From NCBI GenBank assembly GCA_003223245.1, contig QHYI01000152.1, forward strand, positions 1-64,000: a DNA stretch of 64,000 nucleotides, given 5' to 3'. The notes beneath the pieces were generated by a model. The model had not been told where the DNA came from. It ran no database searches and saw only the letters and a list, made by a program, of their open reading frames with translations. Made by a program: the position numbers and the translations under genes. Positions 43,157 through 52,771 of this stretch are shown here, one piece after another; position 1 is the first letter of the stretch; the number at the start of each line of letters is the position of its first letter. Origin of the DNA: Acidobacteriota bacterium (GTDB lineage Bacteria > Acidobacteriota > Terriglobia > Acidiferrales > UBA7541).

Positions 43157-43162
43157 TATAAT
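43157..43162 (+). promoter_or_regulatory. TATAAT -10 box 13 nt upstream of the 43176 start
   Basis: A perfect TATAAT is followed by 13 bases and ATG 43176, leaving a leader of about six to seven bases and no ribosome site (cccgcgcag). It lies inside the old permease remnant region. Confidence 0.45.
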
Positions 43163-43175
43163 CTTCCCGCGCAGT

Positions 43176-45308
43176 ATGGCCGCCGAAACCTCAGCAGCAA
43201 ATCCCACGGTCCAGCCATCCTTCGGGGGAAACCTAAAGCTTTTGAAGGCGCTGACAATTTTCGTGAGCGCGTTTCTGCTCTTCCAAGTCGAACCGCTTAT
43301 CGCAAAAATCATTCTTCCGTGGTTCGGCGGAGTGGCCGCGGTTTGGACGGTCTGCCTGCTGTTCTTTCAAGTGGTCCTGCTGCTCGGCTATCTCTACGCG
43401 CACTTACTGACGCGCCGGCTCGGATCGCGGGCGCAAGGCTGGCTCCACGCCGCTCTTCTTGCTGCTAGCCTGCTCCTCCTGCCAATTCTGCCGCGGGATT
43501 CTCTCAAACCGCTCGGACCCGAGCATCCTGCGTTGCACATTTTATGGGTGCTGGCGCTGACGGTGGGAATGCCCTTCTTTCTGCTTTCCACGACCAGCCC
43601 GCTTTTGCAAGCTTGGCTCGCAAGCACAAGACGAGACCGCGGCGTCTATCGTTTGTACGCACTTTCCAACGCGGGCTCGCTGCTCGGGCTGCTGAGCTAT
43701 CCCACGCTGGTCGAACCGCGGCTGTCGACCGTGCGGCAGGGCTGGAGTTGGTCTGTAGCTTACGCCGCGTTTGCGGTCGCGTGCGGAGTAATTGCCATCT
43801 CGCAACCACGCAGCAACGGAAAGTCGCGCCACCAAGAAGCGGAGGTGACACAAACTAATTGGAACACGCGGATGCTCTGGATGGCGCTTCCCGCGTGCAG
43901 TTCGGCGCTGCTTCTAGCCATTACCAATCATATTTCGCAAAACATCGCCGCGGTGCCCTTCCTGTGGATCATCCCACTCAGTCTGTACTTGCTTAGCTTT
44001 ATTTTGTGCTTCGGGAGCAGCGGCTGGTATCCCCGGATGATTTTCTTGCGGCTGCTCGGTGTTTGGTTGGGCGGGATGACTTACGCGCTTTCCCCGTCGC
44101 TCACAGCACTCCCTCTCTGGGTGTTGATTTCGTTCTTTTGTTCGGGCCTCTTTGTCTGCTGTATGTTTTGCCATGGAGAACTGGCACGATTGAAGCCCGA
44201 TCCCTCGCAACTGACGTCATTTTATTTTTGGAGCTCTCTTGGAAGCGTGGCGGGCGCGGCATTTGTCGCTCTTCTCGCGCCGCAGATCTTCTCGGGATTT
44301 TACGAACTGCATGTGGCCCTGGGGGCTTGCACGCTGTTGGTGGTTCTAGTCCATCGCGTTGATCCCGCAAGTCCTTTTTGGCAACCGCGTTGGCGGGCAG
44401 CCTGGATGATCATGCAAGCTCTGGCAGCGACGATCCTTGTTAGCTTGTTTTTCCTTGCCCGCGCCGAATCTGCTGGCACGATGCGCATGGCTCGGAATTT
44501 CTATGGGGTCTTGCGCGTTAGCGACGAAGTCGCGCCGAATGTTGTGTTGCTGAAGAATGACGAGCGGCCGGGCGCCATCAGCGATTCCCGGTTCCGGAGG
44601 CTGATGAACGGAACGATCAGCCACGGCTTGCAGTTTTTGGCGCCTGGGCGCCGGGATCAGACGACTTCCTACTACTCCACAAATTCCGGAGTCGGCGTGG
44701 CGCTCCGGGCGCTCTCCACACGCGGGCCGTTACACGTCGGTGTGATCGGGCTGGGGGCCGGCACAGTCGCCGCCTATGGGCGACCAGGCGACGAGTATAC
44801 GTTTTACGAAATCAATCCATTGGTTCTGCAGATCGCCCAGCGCGACTTCACCTTCGTGCAAGATTCGAAGGCGCACATTGCATTCAAACTGGGGGATGCG
44901 CGCCTGGCCCTGGAACGTCAACATCCGGAACAATTCGACCTACTAGCAGTGGACGCCTTCTCAGGCGATGCGATTCCGGTACATCTGTTGACGCTGGAGG
45001 CTTTCGAACTCTACTTTCGGCATCTACGAGCGGATGGCGCCCTGGCGGTCCACATTTCGAACAGGTATTTGGATCTGGACCCCGTGGTGTCGGCCGCTGC
45101 CCAGAAACTCGGCAAAGAAGCTGTGATTATCGACACAGGGGGCGACCCCGCGAACGAAATCTTTGTGGCTAGGTGGGCCCTGCTGGCGAATCGCGGCGTT
45201 CTCAAGGAATTCCCCGGCATTGAAAAAGCTGGAAAGCCGCTTGCCGCCGGTCTCGATAAACCTTGGACGGATTCTTACAGCAGTCTTTTTGCGATCCTAA
45301 AGAAGTAA
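43176..45308 (+). CDS. Fused MFS-like membrane / spermidine-synthase-like protein
   Basis: The protein has 710 residues. The first ~430 hold about 12 helices ([60 protein letters not shown]). The C-terminal ~270 residues form a class I SAM-dependent fold like spermidine synthase: [20 protein letters not shown] (SAM loop), [30 protein letters not shown] and [20 protein letters not shown]. Such fusions are common in Acidobacteria and related phyla; whether they make polyamines is unproven, and the catalytic Asp of true synthases is not certain here. It starts with a near-leaderless promoter. Confidence 0.85.
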   Translation: MAAETSAANPTVQPSFGGNLKLLKALTIFVSAFLLFQVEPLIAKIILPWFGGVAAVWTVCLLFFQVVLLLGYLYAHLLTRRLGSRAQGWLHAALLAASLLLLPILPRDSLKPLGPEHPALHILWVLALTVGMPFFLLSTTSPLLQAWLASTRRDRGVYRLYALSNAGSLLGLLSYPTLVEPRLSTVRQGWSWSVAYAAFAVACGVIAISQPRSNGKSRHQEAEVTQTNWNTRMLWMALPACSSALLLAITNHISQNIAAVPFLWIIPLSLYLLSFILCFGSSGWYPRMIFLRLLGVWLGGMTYALSPSLTALPLWVLISFFCSGLFVCCMFCHGELARLKPDPSQLTSFYFWSSLGSVAGAAFVALLAPQIFSGFYELHVALGACTLLVVLVHRVDPASPFWQPRWRAAWMIMQALAATILVSLFFLARAESAGTMRMARNFYGVLRVSDEVAPNVVLLKNDERPGAISDSRFRRLMNGTISHGLQFLAPGRRDQTTSYYSTNSGVGVALRALSTRGPLHVGVIGLGAGTVAAYGRPGDEYTFYEINPLVLQIAQRDFTFVQDSKAHIAFKLGDARLALERQHPEQFDLLAVDAFSGDAIPVHLLTLEAFELYFRHLRADGALAVHISNRYLDLDPVVSAAAQKLGKEAVIIDTGGDPANEIFVARWALLANRGVLKEFPGIEKAGKPLAAGLDKPWTDSYSSLFAILKK

Positions 45309-45370
45309 GTTCCTGTGGGTTGAATGGCAGGAGGCTCAAGAAAAACCGCGAAGAAACACCCCAGGATACC

Positions 45371-45376
45371 TATAAT
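45371..45376 (+). promoter_or_regulatory. TATAAT -10 box 9 nt upstream of the 45386 start
   Basis: The sequence tacctataatctctgcgcg precedes ATG 45386. With a start point six to seven bases after the box, the leader would be only about three bases. An aggagg sits at 45330, too far to serve this ATG. Confidence 0.45.
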
Positions 45377-45385
45377 CTCTGCGCG

Positions 45386-46849
45386 ATGCGCATCCATCCG
45401 CTCGACTTGACCATCGTTATTGCCTACCTGCTCGGAGTGACAGCGCTCGGCATGCGCTTCCGCCGCATGCAGCAGGCCGGTGCGGCAGCCGACACGCAAG
45501 CCGCAGGCCGCGAGTATTTTCTCGGCGGGCGCACCGCGCCGTGGTGGGCGCTGGCTTTTTCCATTGTCGCGACGGAAACTTCGACCCTCACGATCATTGG
45601 CGCTCCCGCGATTTCTTACGCCGATAATCTGACCTTCATCCAACTGGTGTTCGGTTACCTCATCGGGCGCGTGTTGATTGTGCTGGTGCTGTTACCCGGC
45701 TATTTCCGCGGAGAACTCCTCACCGCCTACGCACTCATCGAAAAACGCTTCGGCGAAAAAATGCGCGCAGTAGCCGCCACGACGTTTCTGGTTACGCGCG
45801 CGATTGCCGAAGGTGTGCGGGTTTCAGCAATCGCTCTCGTAGTCAGCGTAGTGCTGGGTACTTCCGAGCGCCTCGCGGTCGTAATTGTCATTTCCCTGAC
45901 CATCCTCTACACCTTCGAAGGCGGCATGAAGGCGGTGATTTGGACCGACGTCGCGCAACTGCTTGTCTATATGACCGGGAGCGCCATCACGCTGGTCGTG
46001 TTGCAACACCGGATTCCCGGTGGCTGGAACGAAGTAACGCAGGTCGCGGCCGCAGCAGGCCATAAACTCCAGTTCCTCGATTTCTCCTGGAACCTCGCGA
46101 CCAAATATACGTTTTGGTCCGGAGTGATCGGCGGCTCGTTTCTCACCATGGCAACTCACGGTACCGACCAGACCATCGTGCAGCGCTTGCTCGCTGCAAG
46201 AAGTCAACGCGACAGCGGCCTTGCGCTCCTGACCAGCGGCGTTATTGTTCTCGTTCAATTCACTATTTTTCTGTTGATTGGTGTGCTGCTCTTCGTATTT
46301 GCGCGGCACACGCCACTTCTCTCTCCCGGAGATAGGGCCGATCGTATCCTGCCGCTCTTTCTCGCACGCGAGGTGCCCGTAGGGCTGGCCGGCCTGCTGC
46401 TCGCGTCCATCGTGGCGGTGGCCATGTCCAATGCCAGCGGCTCTCTAAATTCGTTGGCCGCTTCGAGCGTACTGGATTTTGGAAAGCTCTGGGGACGGGG
46501 CATTGACACGCGCAAATTCTTGCGCGTGTCGCGTGGCATGACCTTGGTATGGGGCCTCGTGTTGATGGGTTTCGGGTTCGTCAAATGGGGGCCGCTGCTC
46601 GAAGCAGGACTGACCGTAGCCTCGCTTCCCTTTGGCAGTTTGCTCGGTTTGTTCTTATTAGGAACGTTTGACCGCGGGGCAAATGCGCGTGGCGCACTCA
46701 TTGGAATGTTCGCAGGGCTTGTGGCCGTCTTGAGCATATTTCAGTTCACGAAAGTAGCGTATACGTGGTACTTCCTTATCGGCGCGTGCGTGACGCTCGG
46801 GATTGCTTCGCTTGTGAGCCGAATAGCGCGCAAGAAGAGTCCACCATGA
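45386..46849 (+). CDS. Sodium:solute symporter (SSS family)
   Basis: From ATG 45386 this has 487 residues and about 13 helices. Typical LeuT-fold SSS features: DLTIVIAYLLGVTALGMRFR, REYFLGGRTAPWWALAFSIV, ATETSTLTIIGAPAISYADN, TEGGMKAVIWTDVAQ-like sequence (FEGGMKAVIWTDVAQLLVYM), and the Na2-site region AVAMSNASGSLNSLAASSVL. It should co-transport Na+ with a sugar, amino acid or similar solute. It is followed on the same strand by an amino-acid permease gene. Predicted transcript is leaderless or nearly so. Confidence 0.9.
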   Translation: MRIHPLDLTIVIAYLLGVTALGMRFRRMQQAGAAADTQAAGREYFLGGRTAPWWALAFSIVATETSTLTIIGAPAISYADNLTFIQLVFGYLIGRVLIVLVLLPGYFRGELLTAYALIEKRFGEKMRAVAATTFLVTRAIAEGVRVSAIALVVSVVLGTSERLAVVIVISLTILYTFEGGMKAVIWTDVAQLLVYMTGSAITLVVLQHRIPGGWNEVTQVAAAAGHKLQFLDFSWNLATKYTFWSGVIGGSFLTMATHGTDQTIVQRLLAARSQRDSGLALLTSGVIVLVQFTIFLLIGVLLFVFARHTPLLSPGDRADRILPLFLAREVPVGLAGLLLASIVAVAMSNASGSLNSLAASSVLDFGKLWGRGIDTRKFLRVSRGMTLVWGLVLMGFGFVKWGPLLEAGLTVASLPFGSLLGLFLLGTFDRGANARGALIGMFAGLVAVLSIFQFTKVAYTWYFLIGACVTLGIASLVSRIARKKSPP

Positions 46850-46920
46850 GCTTCTCCGGGTTCTCTGAGCGCCCTGTACTTTCTCTGCGTTACCTTTTGG
46901 TGTCCCTTCAGAGGTAGAAA

Positions 46921-46939
46921 TGCCGTCACGAAGACGGCA
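46921..46939 (+). terminator. Possible terminator hairpin after the symporter gene
   Basis: tgccgtc (46921-46927) and gacggca (46933-46939) form a 7-bp perfect stem with a 5-base loop, followed by gtttgtc. The T-run is short, so it may only be a weak terminator or an mRNA hairpin. Confidence 0.35.
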
Positions 46940-46959
46940 GTTTGTCAAAGTGGAGGGAC

Positions 46960-48369
46960 ATGAACGGAAAGCGTCTGGGACTGGTGCAGGGTCTGGGCCC
47001 GTGGGCCGCGATGGCCATGGTGGTCGGCCACATCATCGGCACCGGTGTGTTCCTCGTGCCGAGCGCCATGACGCGCGCCACCGGTTCAGTAGGACTGGTC
47101 TTCCTGGTTTGGATCGTTGGCGGAGCACTCTCTCTATTCGGTGCATTGACCATCGCCGAACTGGGCGCGGCGATGCCCGAAGCCGGCGGTGCGTACGTTT
47201 ACCTCAGGCGTGGTTTGGGGCCCGTGTGGGGCTTCCTGTTTGGCTGGATGAACAACCTGGTGGGTAAGCCCTCCTCCCTTGCCACGATTGCCTCGGGCTT
47301 TCTGATCTTCCTGAGCTTCTTTGTGCCCGCGCTTCCCACGCCCATCTTCACCCTGCACTTGCGCGTGCCATTTACCACCCATGCGTCAGAGTTCGTGTTC
47401 ACCTGGGCGCAACCCGTTGGCGCGGCCGCCATCGCGTTCATGAGCTTTATCAATTATCTCGGCGTTCGTTTGGCGGGCCGGTTGCAAGTCTTGCTCACCG
47501 CGCTCAAAATCGGCGCCATCCTCGCGGTCGTGGTTCTGGGTTTCTTGCTTGCAGGAAAACGCCCGCCGAGCACGCACCCCCTTTTCCCGCACTCCTTGAA
47601 TCTCGGCCTCTTTCGTGCATTCTTGACCGCGATGGTCGCCGCACTGTGGGCCTATGACGGGTGGATGGACTTAACCTTCGCGGGTTCAGAAATTATCAAT
47701 CCGCAAAAAAACATTCCGCGTGCGCTGGTAGGCGGCACGATGACCGTCGGCGTGATTTATCTGCTGGCAAACGCCGTGTATTTCCGAGTCCTGCCCATGG
47801 AAGCGGTCGCCACGGCCCAAAACGTCGCTTCGGAAACCGTGCGCGTCTTTGCGGGAGCGCGCGCCGCCGCATGGATCACCGCGGCGATGGTCCTCTCCGC
47901 GTTTACCACGCTCAATTCCTCGGTGCTCACCGGTTCACGCGTGCCGTATGCCATGGCGCGAGACGGCCTGTTCTTTCGCGTGGCCGACGGAATCAACTCG
48001 CGTTACCGTACGCCAGCAGGAGCGATCGTCTTTCAAGCGGTGATTTCTTGCCTCATGGTCCTAACCGGTCAGTTCGAAGATCTTTTTTCACTATTCATCT
48101 TCGCACAGTGGATTTTCTACGCGCTCGCGGTCGCCTCGGTTTACGGATCGCGCCGCAAAGAGCCCGATCTGCCGCGGCCCTACCGTGCCTGGGGATATCC
48201 GGTGATACCAGGGATTTTTGTCGCGGGCGCTTTCGCCCTTACGGTCAATTTGTTTATCCAGCGTCCCGTGCGCTCGGCGATCGGGCTGCTCCTGATTCTC
48301 GCCGGGCTTCCCTTTTATCGCCACTGGACAAGATTTGCTTCAGTTACCGGCGACGCCGCGCTGAGTTAG
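46960..48369 (+). CDS. APC family amino-acid permease
   Basis: From ATG 46960 (gtggaggg just before) this has 469 residues and 12 helices. The first helix carries the substrate-site motif GHIIGTGVFLVPSA, followed by LTIAELGAAMPEAGGAYVYL, and later AALWAYDGWMDLTFAGSEII, typical of the LAT-like branch of the APC superfamily. It should import or exchange amino acids at the inner membrane. It lies 110 bases after the symporter gene. Its 3' end overlaps the opposite permease-prefix gene by about 30 bases. Confidence 0.92.
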   Translation: MNGKRLGLVQGLGPWAAMAMVVGHIIGTGVFLVPSAMTRATGSVGLVFLVWIVGGALSLFGALTIAELGAAMPEAGGAYVYLRRGLGPVWGFLFGWMNNLVGKPSSLATIASGFLIFLSFFVPALPTPIFTLHLRVPFTTHASEFVFTWAQPVGAAAIAFMSFINYLGVRLAGRLQVLLTALKIGAILAVVVLGFLLAGKRPPSTHPLFPHSLNLGLFRAFLTAMVAALWAYDGWMDLTFAGSEIINPQKNIPRALVGGTMTVGVIYLLANAVYFRVLPMEAVATAQNVASETVRVFAGARAAAWITAAMVLSAFTTLNSSVLTGSRVPYAMARDGLFFRVADGINSRYRTPAGAIVFQAVISCLMVLTGQFEDLFSLFIFAQWIFYALAVASVYGSRRKEPDLPRPYRAWGYPVIPGIFVAGAFALTVNLFIQRPVRSAIGLLLILAGLPFYRHWTRFASVTGDAALS

Positions 48370-49063
48370 CTTGCGCGAAGTAAAAAGGTACGCTTGCGCG
48401 CCGAGCATCAAACAAGCCCCAGGCATAAGAACCCAACCCGCCACCACGCCGAGACGTCCAAACGGTTCGCAAATCAGCGAATCAAACACGGAACGGGCTG
48501 CCGCGTCGAGCCCGTGTTCAAGGAACGCCGTGAATGGCATAGTGAGAAGGAGAATGACGAAGAACGCCAAAGCCGGGAAAATTCCGGAAATGACAATCGT
48601 AGAGCGAGCTCCGCCCGCACGCTTAGAAAGGTAGGCTCCAAGGGCGCCGATGAACGGCAGCAGCAACAGCCAGGCAGGGTATACGGGGAATGCGTAGGTC
48701 TGCCCGTGATGGCCTCGCAAAAAAAAAGGAATCAGGATTCAGTCCCAACCGTTCGAGCAAAGGTAGCAAAATCATGGACACGATTATTGTCACCAAACTT
48801 GGCAGCCAGAGGCGACTCACGCGAGGGGTCATGATGTTCTCCTTCTGTCGAGCAATCTGGATCTGCCGCCGCAATTGGTTCCAATCGGTCACCTGTGCGC
48901 GCGTGCGCTGAAATGCAACTTCCCGAGACATGCCTTCCTTGAGTAAAACTTCGTACGATTCTTCAAGGTGCGCGGCGAGTTCCGCATGGACTTCCTCTTT
49001 CGCGCACACCTCAAGTCGAAGGCCGGAGAGCCGCTCGCGAACGAGTTCTTGCCAATCAGGCAC
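48340..49063 (-). CDS. Permease prefix (HAAS-like) domain membrane protein, copy 1 (frameshifted)
   Basis: From GTG 49063 the protein reads VPDWQELVRERLSGLRLEVC, AKEEVHAELAAHLEESYEVL and TRAQVTDWNQLRRQIQIARQ, then a helix (LWLPSLVTIIVSMILLPLLE). At a run of nine A (48719-48727) the frame breaks; with eight it continues LRGHHGQTYAFPVYPAWLLL and LPFIGALGAYLSKRAGGARS to the stop at 48340, giving three to four further helices. It is a paralogue of the gene just upstream and is translationally coupled to it by an 8-base overlap (gtgcctga). The prefix domain without an ABC permease suggests a stand-alone regulator or membrane partner. Confidence 0.75.
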
Positions 49064-49772
49064 GAGTCGTCTCGCTGCCGATTGCCGTGCTTTGCGAAGG
49101 TGCACGCCGACAAAACAAAAAACTCACGAGCAAACCGCCTAGGAAAAGGGCCGCCCCAGGAACCAAGAGCCAACTCGTTCCGTCTTTCAGCATTGCGGTT
49201 GCCACAATTCCAAAATCAACGTGGTTTCCGACGACGTCCTCGATGATCATGCCTATCGGAAACATGCAGATAAGCGCTGCAGCAAGCGCAAGCACAGGAA
49301 AAACGCTGGCAAGAAGCACGGTTGACCGAGAAGCCCTCGCGCGAGCCCAGAAGTACGCTCCTAGAGCCCCAAGGAAAGGAAGCGACATCAGCCACGGCAC
49401 ATAAAAAAGAATTGTGCCTGTAGTGTCGTTCCCGGAGACGATGCGGGGTTGGAATCCAAGTTTCTGGAGCGCCATTAGGAATGTCGTGGAAAGGATCAGC
49501 GTGAGGAACCCGGGAATCCAAAGCTGGCGCGCGCGCTTCTGCATAAGATCTCCTCTTTTGGCGTCAAGTATTTCGCACTGTAATTCCCGCCAATCGGCAA
49601 CCTGCTCCTTGGTTCGACGGACCGCCTCTTTCTCGGGGAGCCCTTCTTTGCAAAATGCTTCGTACGAGTTCTCCAGGTGCGCCGCCAGCTCCGCGTGAAC
49701 TTCGTCTCTCTCCACGGTATCGAGGGCCAAGCCGGAGAGCCGCCGGCGAACGAGTTCTTGCCAATCAGGCAT
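49056..49772 (-). CDS. Permease prefix (HAAS-like) domain membrane protein, copy 2
   Basis: This 238-residue protein is intact. The N-terminal ~80 residues form the prefix domain (PDWQELVRRRLSGLALDTVE, RDEVHAELAAHLENSYEAFC, RTKEQVADWRELQCEILDAK). Then four or five helices follow (LWIPGFLTLILSTTFLMALQ, ILFYVPWLMSLPFLGALGAY, SVFPVLALAAALICMFPIGM, WLLVPGAALFLGGLLVSFLF). It overlaps padR upstream by 8 bases (atgcctga) and copy 1 downstream by 8 bases, so the three genes form one unit. The first ~20 bases of both copies are nearly the same DNA. Confidence 0.83.
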   Translation of the reverse strand: MPDWQELVRRRLSGLALDTVERDEVHAELAAHLENSYEAFCKEGLPEKEAVRRTKEQVADWRELQCEILDAKRGDLMQKRARQLWIPGFLTLILSTTFLMALQKLGFQPRIVSGNDTTGTILFYVPWLMSLPFLGALGAYFWARARASRSTVLLASVFPVLALAAALICMFPIGMIIEDVVGNHVDFGIVATAMLKDGTSWLLVPGAALFLGGLLVSFLFCRRAPSQSTAIGSETTRA

Positions 49773-50103
49773 GGGCCGCCTTCGTGAGCTGCTGCAAAGC
49801 GTGAAAAAGTTCCGCCCATTCGCGTTCGAGCGGCGATAGTTTCTTCTTCCCCGCCGGGGTCAGCCGGTAGCAGCGGCGTCGCCGGCCATTCGCGCTCGTT
49901 TCCCAACTTCCGCGAATCCATCGCTGCTGCTCCATGCGGTAGAGCATCGGATAGAGCGCCGCCAGCGTGAAGTGCAGCGCGCCGTTGGTTCGCTTTTCGA
50001 TGCGCCGCGCCAGCTCATACCCGTGCAGCGGGCCGTCCTGCAAAACGCTGAGCACCGCCAGCTCGGCCGTTCCTCGCTTGATTCCAGAACCAATCATAGC
50101 CAT
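49765..50103 (-). CDS. PadR family transcriptional regulator
   Basis: From ATG 50103 the protein has 112 residues: RGTAELAVLSVLQDGPLHGY, ELARRIEKRTNGALHFTLAA, LYPMLYRMEQQRWIRGSWET and CYRLTAAGKKKL-like sequence (CYRLTPAGKKKLSPLEREWA), the PadR winged helix. ggggg lies before the start. It controls the two permease-prefix genes with which it overlaps. The longer frame to 50388 runs through a dispersed repeat and is not coding. Promoter and a dyad lie directly upstream. Confidence 0.92.
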   Translation of the reverse strand: MAMIGSGIKRGTAELAVLSVLQDGPLHGYELARRIEKRTNGALHFTLAALYPMLYRMEQQRWIRGSWETSANGRRRRCYRLTPAGKKKLSPLEREWAELFHALQQLTKAAHA

Positions 50104-50112
50104 CCCCCTTAC

Positions 50113-50148
50113 ATATAGTATTCTTATATATTGATTGGAATTTGTCAA
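50113..50148 (-). promoter_or_regulatory. padR promoter with AT-rich dyad
   Basis: On the minus strand TTGACA (50143-50148), a 17-base spacer and aagaat (50120-50125) form a promoter with four of six -10 matches. The dyad ATATA-n7-TATAT (50113-50129) overlaps the -10 and start point, a likely PadR operator, different in sequence from that at 37091. Confidence 0.55.
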
Positions 50149-50206
50149 CTGGCCTGGGGTACAGGGGTCATCAAGCGATTGCAGCCTGCTAAAAAGTGTG
50201 CGAAGT

Positions 50207-50280
50207 GTCATCCCGGGCGAACCGGGTCCCCTGCGAGCCCGGTTTTGGCTCGCCGGGCGGGGAAGCGAGGGATCGGCTTC
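50207..50280 (+). repeat. Dispersed repeat, long copy
   Basis: It begins gtcatcccgggcgaaccggg, contains inverse complements (gcgagcccgg ... ccgggc, gttttggctc loop), and ends gcgagggatcggcttc. It matches the family seen at 30628, 35047 and 36992. Confidence 0.6.
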
Positions 50281-50371
50281 TATAAAACTCACGAATGGAG
50301 GGGCTTCTTCACCACCCCGAGGGATCACCCGTTTTTTTCGCGTTTTCTTAATCGCCTGTTGCACAGAGAGG

Positions 50372-51316
50372 CTAAACCGAGGCCGCACGCCTCGCGGCTC
50401 TCTCTAAGGGAATCCCAAGAATTGCGGCTTCCGCTTCCCTAGAGACCTGGACGGACGGCTGAAGAACTTTTGCCAGAATTTCCATGCCTGTTACCAGCCG
50501 CGGTCCGGGGCGCGAAAAATAGCTGCTGGCTTCGAGCGCGTAAACGCGGTTGTTTCGCACGGCGGGAATGGCATTCCACTGATCGGGAAAATCGAGCGAC
50601 TCGTATTCCTCACGCGCCTGCTTCGCAGTGTAGCCGCAAGGCGCAACCAGAAGAACTTCCGGCTCTCCTTCGACCACTTGTTGCAAAGGAAGCCGGAAGG
50701 AGGGTTTGCCCACGCTCCCCAAAACATCTTCTCCACCCACGCGCTGAATCATTTCGGGAACCCAGTGCCCGCCACCATAGAGCGGTTCCAGCCACTCAAG
50801 AAACGCAACGCGCTGGCGCCGGGCCGATAAATCGATTTGACGCTCCAGAGCGCCGAGCCGCTGGCCGATCTGGTCCACCAGTTTTTCCGCCTCTGGGCCT
50901 CGACCGGTCGCTTCACCAACCAAAAGCATGTCGCGCCAGACGTCGCCGAGGTCCTTAGGGTTGAGACATAGCACTTCCGGTGGGCGGTCAAAGCGCGTTA
51001 AGGCCGTGGCGAGATCCTCCGGCGAAGCCGCGCAGACCTGGCACAGGTCCTGCGTGATGATCAAGTCGGGCTGGAGTTCTTGCAGCTTTTCGACATCCAC
51101 GGCGTACAAACTGTCGCCGCGAGAAACATATTCGCGGACCAGTCGGTCAATCTCCGCCGGAGAAGCTCCGTGCGGGAAGCGCGAGTGAATGACCGCTGGT
51201 TTCGCGCGAGCCTGCGGCGGGAAGTCGCACTCATGGCTTACGCCTACAATCTCGCGATCGAGGCCGAGCAGGAAAAGCATCTCCGTCGCCGAGGGAAGCA
51301 AGGAAACGATTCGCAT
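50372..51316 (-). CDS. Cobalamin-binding (BtuF-like) substrate-binding protein, no signal peptide
   Basis: From ATG 51316 the protein has 314 residues: RIVSLLPSATEMLFLLGLDR, EIVGVSHECDFPPQARAKPA, LQELQPDLIITQDLCQVCAA and VAFLEWLEPLYGGGHWVPEM, then VRNNRVYALEASSYFSRPGP. This is the helical-backbone (BtuF/FhuD) fold of cobalamin- or corrinoid-type binding proteins. No signal peptide or lipobox is seen, so it would be cytoplasmic, as with some proteins annotated cobalamin-binding in this lineage. No btuCD genes or cobalamin riboswitch are present nearby. Confidence 0.82.
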   Translation of the reverse strand: MRIVSLLPSATEMLFLLGLDREIVGVSHECDFPPQARAKPAVIHSRFPHGASPAEIDRLVREYVSRGDSLYAVDVEKLQELQPDLIITQDLCQVCAASPEDLATALTRFDRPPEVLCLNPKDLGDVWRDMLLVGEATGRGPEAEKLVDQIGQRLGALERQIDLSARRQRVAFLEWLEPLYGGGHWVPEMIQRVGGEDVLGSVGKPSFRLPLQQVVEGEPEVLLVAPCGYTAKQAREEYESLDFPDQWNAIPAVRNNRVYALEASSYFSRPGPRLVTGMEILAKVLQPSVQVSREAEAAILGIPLERAARRAASV

Positions 51317-51397
51317 TGCAAGGGCCACTGTAGCACATTGCTGCAGAAATGGAGCAAGTTGGAAAAAAGCGCGGAAGAAGAACGTCCTACATCGGGC

Positions 51398-52642
51398 TTA
51401 CTTATAAAGGAAATACTTACGTCTTACTTGGTCGAACGCGCTGAGCGCGTCCGACCAGCTGGTCACGATTTTCTCCGGCGGCACGCCATCCTTGATTTGC
51501 TGGACGGTGTCGGCATTTCCCAGAAGCCCGACAAGTTTGTCTGTGTCAAAATCCTTGGGATAGAGTTTTTGCAGAATCTCGGCGATCTCTAGACCCAAAC
51601 GCATCGGCCTCACCACGAAGCGGTCCGTAATTCGGATGGATACGCCGCCGCATCGCTCGCCGCTGTGCGGGCCGCCGATGGGAATGAAGGTTTTCGACTC
51701 AAAACGCAGGCCCGGCAGGTGGCGTTCGTTCAGCGCAGCGGCGACTGCCTCGCCGTCCATCCACGGCGCGCCAAATACTTCGAACGGTGCTTGTGTCCCG
51801 CGGCCGACAGAGACGCCGGAGTTTTGCAGGATTTCAATCCCAGGATAAAGGATTGCGCCTTTCGTCGTTCGCAACGCGGGTGAAGGGGGAATCCACTTCA
51901 TGCCGGTGCTTTCAAAAAAATAATTGCGATGCCAGTTCCGCATGGGGATGACGTGCAGGTCGGCCCCGATGTGATTTTCCGCATTGAAAAACTGCGCGAG
52001 CTCGCCAATGGTCAGGCCGTACCGCACCGGCATGGGGTAGTAGGCCACAAAATTGGTTTTGTCGGGATCGAGCATGGGACCTTCGACAATTTCTCCACCC
52101 ATGGGATTCGGTCGATCCAGAACATAAAACGCAATCTTGCGTTTCGCTGCTTCTTCCATGCAATACGCCATCGTGACCGTGTAAGTGTAGAAGCGTACGC
52201 CGGCGTCTTGGATATCGAAGACCAGCGCATCGATGCCTTGCAGCATTTCATCCGTGGGGCGGCGCGTATCTCCGTACAGGCTGTAGATCGGAAGCCCCGT
52301 CGTAGGATCTTTCGACGAGGCCACGTTTTCGTTGGCGCCGCCGGCCAGCCCATGCTCGGGGCTGAACAGCGCTACGAGCTTCAAACCCGCGGCGTGCGCG
52401 ACCAGGTCGATGTTGCTGCGACCCAGCGCATCTACGCCTGTGTGGTTGGTGATAAGGCCGATGTGCTTGCCATGCAGCGGGTCAAACCTCTCTGCTTCCA
52501 GAACGTCGAGGCCGGTCTGCACGCGGGCTGTATGACCGGAACGTCTGGGAGAGGAACGCGCGGGGAAAGAAGAAGTCGTGAGAAGAGCAAAAGACAAAGT
52601 GAATGGAGCGAATGTGGTAAGCGCGCGTTTCGTAGCGGTCAA
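51398..52642 (-). CDS. namZ: Exo-beta-N-acetylmuramidase (NamZ, DUF1343)
   Basis: From TTG 52642 (ggggga before it) the product has 414 residues with a signal peptide (TLSFALLTTSSFPARSS). The DUF1343 body is clear: GKHIGLITNHTGVDALGRSN, LVALFSPEHGLAG, DALVFDIQDAGVRFYTYTVT, YVLDRPNPMGGEIVEGPMLD and YPGIEILQNSGVSVGRGTQA. NamZ-type enzymes remove terminal MurNAc from peptidoglycan fragments in the periplasm. It lies divergently beside a GH3 glucosaminidase fusion gene, which removes GlcNAc, so the two could degrade glycan chains together. It appears intact. An ATG start further in is not obvious. Confidence 0.85.
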   Translation of the reverse strand: MTATKRALTTFAPFTLSFALLTTSSFPARSSPRRSGHTARVQTGLDVLEAERFDPLHGKHIGLITNHTGVDALGRSNIDLVAHAAGLKLVALFSPEHGLAGGANENVASSKDPTTGLPIYSLYGDTRRPTDEMLQGIDALVFDIQDAGVRFYTYTVTMAYCMEEAAKRKIAFYVLDRPNPMGGEIVEGPMLDPDKTNFVAYYPMPVRYGLTIGELAQFFNAENHIGADLHVIPMRNWHRNYFFESTGMKWIPPSPALRTTKGAILYPGIEILQNSGVSVGRGTQAPFEVFGAPWMDGEAVAAALNERHLPGLRFESKTFIPIGGPHSGERCGGVSIRITDRFVVRPMRLGLEIAEILQKLYPKDFDTDKLVGLLGNADTVQQIKDGVPPEKIVTSWSDALSAFDQVRRKYFLYK

Positions 52643-52771
52643 ATCGTCCCCCCTGCATTCCGAGAATACAATGATATTCTGGAACGCGCTGACCACAGCT
52701 TCGTTGAGAGCACGATGCGCATGTGCTATGAATAAATGCAGACTGCGGGCGGCGCGGGGAGATTCTATCTG

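Noticed and set aside
51317-51345. ggccactg sequence near the BtuF-like gene, like part of a cobalamin riboswitch
   Set aside because: It is on the wrong strand for the gene, and no other conserved riboswitch element is found around it.
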